From: Rhea pennata
Lineage: Eukaryota; Chordata; Aves; Rheiformes; Rheidae
Length of the DNA stretch: 64,000 nt
Assembly: GCF_028389875.1 (NCBI RefSeq)
Contig: NC_084668.1
Coordinates: forward strand, 27,138,993-27,202,992
Direction of reading: 5' to 3'
The notes beneath the pieces were generated by a model. The model worked only from the letters and a program-made list of their open reading frames with translations. It was not told the origin of the DNA and did not search any database. Positions 24,401 to 64,000 of this stretch are shown here, one piece after another (within the stretch, counting starts at the first letter, position 1; each line of letters starts with the position of its first letter). Made by a program: the position numbers and the translations under genes.

Positions 24401-26475
24401 ACATCTGCTCTTCCCTGGGAGGTCACCTGCTGAGGGAGGCGGAAAAGCAGGTGCCCAGGGACACGCTGGCCTCTACGGACTTGTCCAACCTCCAGGGCTT
24501 AGGCAAGTGCGAAGGAAGGATCCCAAAAAATTGTGTAGAGCTGCCTAAGCAGCAAAGGTTCCCCCAAAGTACAGATGTAGCAGGGGGGAAAAAAAATCTG
24601 TTCTTGCCAAAAGCATAGGAAAATCCAAGGCCTAATATAGCAGGGAAGTGTTACTGACAGTGAATTCTGACACTGGAACGGGTCCCCAAGGGAAATAGTG
24701 GAAGTACCTTATTCATGTCTTTTTTAATTATGCAGGAATGTATTTTTTTTTAGACAATCCCCTATCTGAAAGAATGTTCTTAATTTACCTTTGGTCTAAA
24801 GTCCTGTTGAGCTGAAATGTTTTTGGTCCTTTAGGAACAAAAGACAGTAACTTCACTTAGTGGGATTCCTTTGGCTAAACTCACACATATATACATATAT
24901 GTACACACACACAAAAATATTTTTAAATGTGTATTTTTTTTTTACCATCATGCCTTGTGGTGCTGCTGTGGTACATCTATTTCTAAATCTTACTTTATGA
25001 AATTATACTGTAGTGTAAAATTCGGTTTCTTTCTTATCTACTTCCCACGCATTTAAGTCTGAACAGTTTCAAAAATAATTTGGAAAAAAATTGTGGCCTG
25101 ACTTAAGTAACAGCATGACTTGATAAGATTCTTTCCCCCCATCAATTATCTCTTTGAAGACAGAGTTAGCAAATTATATTATGAATTCAGAGAAGCTTTT
25201 TTTAAGGAAAACTCTCCACTTTCCAAATACTAAAGAAATACCAAGCCAGGTATTTTCTTGACAGGAAAGATCGAGTTAGTACAGGAGGTAGGTGTGCAGT
25301 CCTCACCCACACAGGCAAAAGGGCGCTGCTGGGATGGCGCAGAGGTCCCAGTGAGGGTCCAGTGCTGTGCGTGTTCAGCGTTGCAGTTTTTCCTTTGCAA
25401 AACACTGACTGCTGTTCGCAGCTCAGGCGTTCCCTCAGTGCGTACTGTCAGGGCAGGCAAGCAGATTTACGGATGACTCTGGCGGTAACGGGTGCATCGA
25501 GACCCGGCGCGATGTATTGGCAGGGCAAGCAGCAGCAGTTTTGAACTTCCAACCGTTCAGCCCTAGCTGGGCCAGTGCGACCAGTACTTCCCAGCAGCTA
25601 CCGCGTTCCCCTCAGAAGCAGCGTGTGGCAACCGGAGCAGTTGAATTTCTCTCGGTTTTCCCGGCCACCCGCAGAATTCTGCACCAGCTTGTGCACAGGC
25701 TCGCTAGCCTCACGGATTCACCGATAATGGGAACGTTAAATAGATGTATGCATAAAATAGAAATGTTGCCTATGATGCTGAAATAATGCCATGCTAGGCT
25801 CTTACTAGCAAACCCTGAAAAAAAAAGTAACAGTTCTTAGGCTCCGGTAGCCCAGATCTACGTGCGTGTAACTCCAGCGGAGCACGAAGCCCCAGCACGC
25901 TGTCGGGGCTGCGCAGGGTGGCCCCAGCCCGACGGCGGGCGACCACCGCTGGAGCTGCAAACGCCTCTCGTCGCGGACCGGGCTTGCCGACAGCGCGCTC
26001 CGCGTCGGCTCGTGCAAAAATACGCACCGCGCGAGACGTGCCACGTTGAGAAACCCTTGATTATTTTGAGGATCAACAAGGAAGGTTCAGGTGCAGTTTG
26101 TTCTGTTTAAATACCACATTTAAAACCTGCAGTCTCTGCACATACGGGCATAGGAACTTTTAAGCACAAACTAAACACACTTTCACGGTGCGAATGTTCT
26201 TCCATTTTAACACAATACACTCAGAAAATGAAGGTTTATTCAGGAAAAAAGCTCGGAGGATGCCGCGGAGGTCTCTCATCCGCAGTGAAGCGTGCGTGTG
26301 TGTGGGGCCCGGCCCGGTTCTGGTGCCCACCGCGGCCGGCGGACGCTGTCGCGCGGGACCGGCACCGGGACCGGGACCGGCCCGCACAGGGAGCCGCGCG
26401 GGGGCCGCGCCGCCGCCGTCGCGTGCCCCGAGCTTCCCCCCGCCGCGGAATGAGGAAGTCGGAGCCGCCGCCGCG

Positions 26476-26500
26476 CCCGGCCCGGCCCGGCCCGGCCCGG
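26476..26500. repeat. (CCCGG)5 in the ITPRID2 promoter
   Basis: Five perfect CCCGG units. Two similar GC tracts are near: imperfect GGGACC units at about 26355-26380 and (GCC)6 at 26621-26639, just above the upstream ORF. GC repeats in a leader can vary in length and fold stably. Confidence 0.85.
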
Positions 26501-26645
26501 CGCCGCCGCCTCCCCGGCGCGCGCTCCGCGAGGCCCGGCCGCGGCGGGGGCGGTGCCAGGCGCGGCGCGGCGCGGCGGGGCGGGGCGCGGCGGGGCGGCG
26601 CTGCCCGCGGGGCTGCCCGCGCCGCCGCCGCCGCCGCCGTCCGCC

Positions 26646-26681
26646 ATGCCCGCGCCGCCGCCCCGCCGCCCGGCTCCCTGA
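26646..26681 (+). other. upstream ORF of 11 codons before the ITPRID2 start
   Basis: ATG at 26646 in good context (GCCATG, G at -3) opens MPAPPPRRPAP and stops at TGA 26679-26681, six bases before the main ATG and in the same frame. If it lies in the mRNA leader it should lower initiation at the main start. A further ATG at 26450 opens a long overlapping frame if transcription begins above it. Confidence 0.6.
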
Positions 26682-26687
26682 AGCCCC

Positions 26688-58142
<31,455 letters not shown>

Positions 58143-61100
58143 GTGAGGAGAGAGGGGCTGGGTTCTAGGATGTTCAAGCAACGTTTACTGAAGTTTAAAG
58201 ATAGACTATCTGTAACTCTGCCACTGGAGTTTTCTTTCTTCCCTTCCAAGCCAAAACTCTGTACTATTACTGTCCTGGTTTAAAGGCTCAGGGCTTGCAG
58301 TGAGAGTGTTTTTGTCACTAGATGGTCAAGCCACAATTGTATTCTTGTGCAAAACAACTGAGATTTTTTTTCAGTGATAGTGGTTAGCACATAAATGAAT
58401 AGCTAGTTACTACTGTAAGTCTGGGTGAGAAGAATTTGCAGTCTCTACTACTGGCTGACCAGCAGCATTTCAGATTCCCAAGTGGAAATTTACATATCGT
58501 GGTTGCAGGCTGAAATGCCATTTTGGAGTTAAGTTGATTGAGGAAATATTGTTTCTAAAAACAACTCTGTAGTAAAAGTTAAAAATACTTCCACAGTCCC
58601 TCTTCTAAAACCACTAACAGCTCTTAAGAGTATGAATAAAGCAAACTGAGGTCAGATGAGAAGTTATTTCAGACATTAAGACTAATGATTTTGGACTAAT
58701 TTTACTGGCTGTCAATGAAAATGAAAGGTACTTTGACGTTACTCCTGTAGGCCAGGTTAAAAAACAGGACTAAAACTGCATGTGTGTGTGTGGGTGTGTT
58801 GTGTCTGTCTTTTTTTGGTTAGTGGCACAATATGAAGAGAAGAACTGGAGATTGGGTACTCTTGGTTTTTATTCCCTTTCCTTACAGTGACTGGACCTTT
58901 AGCCTTTATTTAGTATGTCCCTTGAGACTTGGGTATGGGTCAGCCATAAGCCACTGTAAAGACCAGCAGTCACTATGCTCAGGAATGCATGACAGGGCAG
59001 ACTGAAACTCTTAAGGCACCATCCAGTTCTGCTTACTTTGAAGCTTTGAACGAAGTAGTTTTGTCTTTGATACAGGTGAGTGGCATGCCACTCATCTCAC
59101 AATAAAACAGGAGCTACCATCCTAGAGAGATCTTTTGCCCTTTCTTCATCCCTTTTCTTCCAGTACAGAAAGAGGTAGTGGACCATAAGGTATCCCTTGC
59201 TCGTTGTGTGACCACAAGACTTTGCTGTGTCTATCTCTCTGCAAAGTGGAGATGCTTTCTTGACTGCCTTACTGTGGGGTTTGCTCTGTGTAGTCACTTA
59301 ACATTTGCACAGTGAGATCTCTAAAGCAGTAGGTTACTTTAGATGAAAGCACTCCTTAGTAACGCTCTGCTGCTGCATAAACAATCAGGCCTATGGTGCA
59401 AAGAGTAGCGCCTAGCCACAAGCATTAACATTGAGTGAACTGCTGGTGTTGAAATGGGATACAGTTTGGCAGCGAGGTGAAATGGACACTATCCTGTAAT
59501 AAGCTTCACTGATGCTGAGTAGTACCTTGCCCCATCAGTAGTCCCATTAGAGTCAGTGGGATCATCTGTGGAAAGCGGCACTGCCCTGTGGAAGGAAGGG
59601 TTCTGCAGCCAGCTCTTACTGAGGTGCCACTGGGCCGACGACCTCGTTGCTGTGCTCGGCACTAAGAACTGAACACCTTCTTGCCATCACTGATTTTTAC
59701 AATGCAGTTTGTGATGCTGCAGTGTAAACCTTTACTTTGAATCCAAATAAATGAATGTGGCAGAGTGACAAGCAGCCACCCTTTTGATTTCTTGTCTCCT
59801 TCCCCCTGCAGTCTTCCCCAAAGTAGCTAGAATAAAGTTGGAAAGAGCCCTGAGAAGGGCCTTGATTTGGGAGATGTCATAAAATGTGCCTAGACATCCC
59901 AGACTTTTTTCTGTTTCTGGACCATTTGCTTCCCTTTTATTCCTTCTTATAAAGAGCAGCTTCCTTGCCTAATGCTCCGAGAATATTTGCACATGAGATT
60001 TCTCATGCCTTGTACTTTGCTGTTGATTCTGAAGTAAAACCAGGATATTGCATTTGTATTATGTCCAGCCCTTCTATAAAAGCCTGCATTTCAGAGGAGT
60101 GGTTTGTGGTGGAGTGCTGTCAAGTAGAAACTGAGACAGGATGGAGAGAGCTGTTATTCAAATGTACTGTAACAGCAGCAGAGGCAATAAGGGGAACTGG
60201 AGTCAAAGTACAGAGGTATTTCAGTCGGTATTTTTTCTGAGGTTATTCCTATGTGAAAATTCCTCTTTATTAATTGATAGCAAATAAAGATCTGTACTCT
60301 TTGCATAGAGAATGTTCTTTGGATTGTGTGGTGCTGAGTACATTATAACTCTAAAAGAATCTGCCCTGAACTGGGAGACTAGCATTCAAATATGAAAAGT
60401 CAGCAAAGAAATGACGGAGCCTGACTTTCTTCATAAATGTTTGAGCACACAGAGAGATTGTCCCTTGGTTTGACTTTGCTGGCAGCCAGTTTCAGATCAA
60501 TTCTGAGGAGTTTTGAGTGTCAGAGTGAAGATGCATTGGGTAGAAGCATATGGTGTTTCTTGCAGAGTCTGCCTATGCTGTTAAATACTGTACAGGAAAA
60601 TCTTTTGTATTTAGAAGAACTAAAACATACCATAAGTTGAAATGTGTCATTTTTAAGTCGTGTTATTGTTAACAAATGAATTCCAGTTTTCTTGTCAAAA
60701 GAAAAAAATGTTAGTATGCATACTTGATATATGCATGCACAAATGTTAAACCATTACTTATTCCTCCCATTCTCTGTAGCTGCATGACCTCATGTTGAAG
60801 AAAGAAAAGTTAGGCAGTGTTTCAGAGTTTGCCTGGGTGGACTGTAATGTATGTGAGCATGTGAGCTTTGACCTGTGACTATTTAATGGCTTAAAAAAAA
60901 AAAAAAAAAAAAAAAAGAACACCCAAAAGATGTTGATGCTAATTTTTAGTGTTAATGGACTTACTCCCACAGAAGAGGCTACAACAATGTAAAATGATAA
61001 ATTCATTAACAGTGGCCCACTTGTTTTGATGAAAACATAGTCTGGTCTCTGCTGGAATAGCACATGAAGTGCTTATTACTTGACTTGTAGGTCCCAGTAT

Positions 61101-64000
61101 TGCTAGGAGTGTAACCAGGCTGGCCACCTCATTGGGTTCTTCTGCAGTTCAGAAGATGCCATATTTTAAAAGCTTTCTATTTAAGAGTAATGTGGCTTTT
61201 GGTTTTGCTCACAGTTCTGCATGGTAAATGACATTCAGTGAAGTTGTATTTTAAAGAAATAGATAGATGCCAACAGGATTTCATGTATTTTAAGATGCTG
61301 TAATGAGGCTGTATGAGACTGATGGATGATTTGATAGAGAATCTTCCCCTTTTCATTTTCAGTTCAAATCTACATTGACTCAACATTGATCAAGAAAATG
61401 TTAGCATCTGCTGGTTGCTCGTACTTCCCTTGCAGAGGCCATTGGGCTTCTTATCTTGCAAAGCGTAGGCATAAAAACTTGACACTTACTGCTATGAAGA
61501 AATGGCCCAGGAAGAAAAGATAATCTTTAATTCTGTGTACAAAAAGGTACCTCAGGTCAGGAGTATGAGGAATATGAAAAGACTTACGCTTCTGTTCCAT
61601 AACTACTTGAAGGGCGCATTCCTCCAGTATTGCAAGTTCGGGACACTTCGCTGTCAAGGAGTTCACAATATTATCTTGCTGCTAAATAATGGTAACATTT
61701 TTCACAGGGAGGAACATTACTGATTTACTGTAGTAAAACTAGCTATGGATGTGCTGCTGTATTAATACAGTGTTAATTATTGATGTGGAATTAATACCAC
61801 AGATGAGTGGGTCCTCTTCCCTTTCAAATGATCAAATTTCCATTCAGCTTCTGAAGGTCCTGGGGGGCTGTTCATTGTCTGCTTTGTCTCTAGCACTGCC
61901 GGAGCCTTGGCAGAGCACTGTGCCCTGTGCAGAGGGAATGGAAGGTGCACCTTGCCCTAAATCGTTTGCAATCAGAAAGACAAATATTGGCAATTGTCAT
62001 GAGACAGAGGAGCTTGAGTCACCCCAGGAATCGATACCTCCCTCACCGGGCAGGAGTGACCTTGATGAGTTTGTTGCAGGCAGTACGAAGCGAGGGAGCC
62101 GGGGCCCTGGAAGGAAGCAACAGAGGGTGGCCTTGCTGTTGTCTCAGGGAGAAAGGTGAGATGTAGAGGCCTAAAATGACTTGCCAAGGTCGAGCGAGAA
62201 GTGGCTAGAAGAACTGAGAACAGTGCAGGAACTACTTCACTTCTAGTCTGTGCCTCATCACAAGACCGTGTCATACAAGACCATTTACTTTGCTAATTCG
62301 GGAAGCTTTTATCAGTTTACTGTGGAAAGTAATGTTTGTTTTTTATCTATCCTGTTAGAGAAGGGCACAGTGCATATTTTGTAATGAACTCAGAGCCCCA
62401 ACCCATGTGTGAGAAGAAGAGTTGAGGGAGGAGAATGACAGTAACCTGCCAGATAGCCAGTGGACTGTATGATTCTAGCAAAACTGATGCTCCTTGCTGT
62501 CCTCCCTTGAATTTTCTTGGTGTATTTCCATGTTTCTAAATCCAGAAGGTATTGATTCAATTAACAGTACCCTCAAACTTTGTATTCATGTGTGTACATC
62601 TGCATAGACGTCTTCAGAATTTGTGACTGTCGGTAAAACAGATTTTGTTACGTGCTGTCTTTTCTTTTGTCAGTTAACCAACATACAGTCCAAGTGAGAA
62701 CTTACTTCTGAATGATACTGTATTCTCTGAGTTTCTTCTTGATGCAAAATAATAATGAAATGAGGAACTCTGCCACTAATGGTTTAGAGATTGAATTGCT
62801 TGCCAGTGAGGACAAGGGGATAAATAACCTGTTGCTAATTCGGCTGCCGCCCTTCTGACGTTGTTGCTTAATCCTTTTGACGCACCAGGAAGAGGGGAGC
62901 TCCTCTTGGAAGATGTACAAGAATAATCGAAAGATGCTGATAGTGACATGATGAGAGGGCTGTGCAAACATGGCAAGGCCTTTGGGAAGGCCAGGTTTGA
63001 GTAAATGTTATTCCCTTAGTAATAGTGAGGCATTAGAACACGAAGGGATTTATTCCTGGCAAATTTGGGATTAGAAATTTGAGGTTTTTTTCTGTTACCA
63101 GATCTCATGTTCATTACAGCGACTTAACCACTGAAAAGCTGTTTGAGAAATGACACTATGGACAGTGGTGTGATTTTTTTTTTTCTAATCTAAGAAATTT
63201 TGTCCTTTTCACATGAAAAAGAAAACTTTAACTGGGATGATTAATGTTACTGACCCTGAATGACAGGCCTTGAGTCTTAATGGCCTGCATTTGTTCACCA
63301 TGGCCCTTCTCCCTTATCCTTAAAACCACATCTGACTCGTTAATACTTGCTTAAGTGAAGATCATTCAAAAAATGAGTTGGCACTGAAGATTTCTTGAAG
63401 TTGCGAGCAGTTCATACTGTTTTTCCTGTGTCATGGTTGTCTCCTCCTTCCAGCATAATATGCTACTGCAGACTACTTTTTCCCTGTTTTTACTTTCTTT
63501 TCTTAGAATCATAGAATCTTTTATTTTATTATAGCCTTCAGTGATCTCTTCTTTCTTTGTGCTGCACTTAGTCACAGTTAGGTGCCTGCTGGTAATAGCT
63601 CCTCTTTTTGTTTATGTAAAATGTAATGGGTAAATACTTTGTCATGATGAAAAATAGTCTTTGCTGGCATAGATAATATCCTAGTGGCCAGATGATGTGA
63701 ACAATTGGAAGTTCTGTGTTTGTCTTTGCTGCCAAAAGTGTATATATATGAAAACAGCTCCTATTCAAAGACTTGGACTTCTCCTACAGCATAATGAATT
63801 TGTGAGGTGTAAATAGTTCTTGCGTTCCCTTTGCAGAGACTGCTATTAATGATACAGATTGGTGTATTTTTGGTGCATATTTCCTGATACGCTATTTTTA
63901 CAACTTTACATAGTTGAAATATTTTTTTTAACACAAAACCAGTAATCCTGAGTGTGAAATACAGATACATGCACCATCTGGAAAAACCAGGCTACTTCAG
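58143..64000 (+). other. probable ITPRID2 intron 16, incomplete
   Basis: Follows a good donor with no matching terminal exon in the window. AATAAA lies at 58635-58640, about 350 bp past the read-through stop. A24 lies at 60893-60916. The text TAGAATCATAGAATC near 63505 resembles the reversed end of a CR1 copy but is too short to call. Confidence 0.6.

Larger units (their letters stand above)
15950..25849. other. intergenic 5' flank, no gene seen
   Basis: AT-rich, with simple repeats listed separately. Candidate regulatory words include TAATGAGATTA at 17919-17929 and ATTATTAATTA at about 19894. T12 followed by G11 lies at 19705-19727, and A20 at 23004-23023. The region 24120-24460 is somewhat richer in CpG. 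No domain was recognised in any frame. Confidence 0.5.

Noticed and set aside
24118..24618. 166-codon plus-strand frame in the 5' flank
   Set aside because: No recognisable domain, overlapping frames on both strands, moderately GC-rich segment, no promoter or splice evidence.
1..26160. Looked for NEUROD1, expected upstream by mammalian synteny
   Set aside because: No bHLH-coding single exon is present in any frame; the gene must lie outside the window.
63505..63525. TAGAATCATAGAATC as a minus-strand CR1 copy
   Set aside because: The sequence beyond it does not continue as CR1; too short to call.
58143..64000. Looked for the ITPRID2 terminal exon (IKES...GEIRREI tail)
   Set aside because: No acceptor followed by a matching phase-0 frame was found; the candidate at 60780 does not resemble the tail.

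Overview
The window looks like nuclear DNA from a bird. The reasons are a 5'-truncated CR1 LINE with the typical avian 3' end (about 56733-57365), short vertebrate introns with GT-AG borders, one strong CpG island, and a spliced gene whose translation matches a known vertebrate family. I cannot name the species. No bacterial, plasmid or CRISPR feature is present.

The only gene I can support is ITPRID2 (also SSFA2 or KRAP, KRAS-induced actin-interacting protein) on the + strand. Its first coding exon lies in the CpG island at about 26.26-27.59 kb. I traced sixteen coding exons from 26688 to 58142. Every phase matches, and they sum to 3636 nt, or 1212 codons with no stop. The roughly 34-residue C-terminal tail known in mammals is not encoded by 64000, so the gene runs off the window. 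The product links IP3 receptors to actin. It has an N-terminal basic/aromatic motif, the IP3-receptor-binding domain over exons 6-8, a long serine-rich middle part, and a C-terminal coiled coil over exons 13-14.

Layout: 1-26160 is intergenic 5' flank with no supportable gene. It holds a probable old LTR (about 6860-7380), microsatellites, a 17-bp minisatellite inside an ACGT-rich patch (10.8-11.25 kb), two short GC/CpG patches, and AT-rich stretches with paired homeodomain-type motifs. 25850-27590 is promoter and CpG island. 26688-58142 is ITPRID2. 58143-64000 appears to be its last intron.

The most interesting content is a set of undescribed-looking splice options that keep the ITPRID2 reading frame: an exon 3b mutually exclusive with exon 3 by phase (31762-31883), a 42-nt microexon (33682-33723), a 63-nt cassette inside the IP3-receptor-binding domain (37969-38031), a short-isoform terminal exon followed by AATAAA (44692-44735), and a 98-codon cassette (55865-56158). 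There is also a second CpG-dense patch in intron 5 (35905-36150) that may be an internal promoter. These are read from splice-site consensus and phase only and need transcript support.
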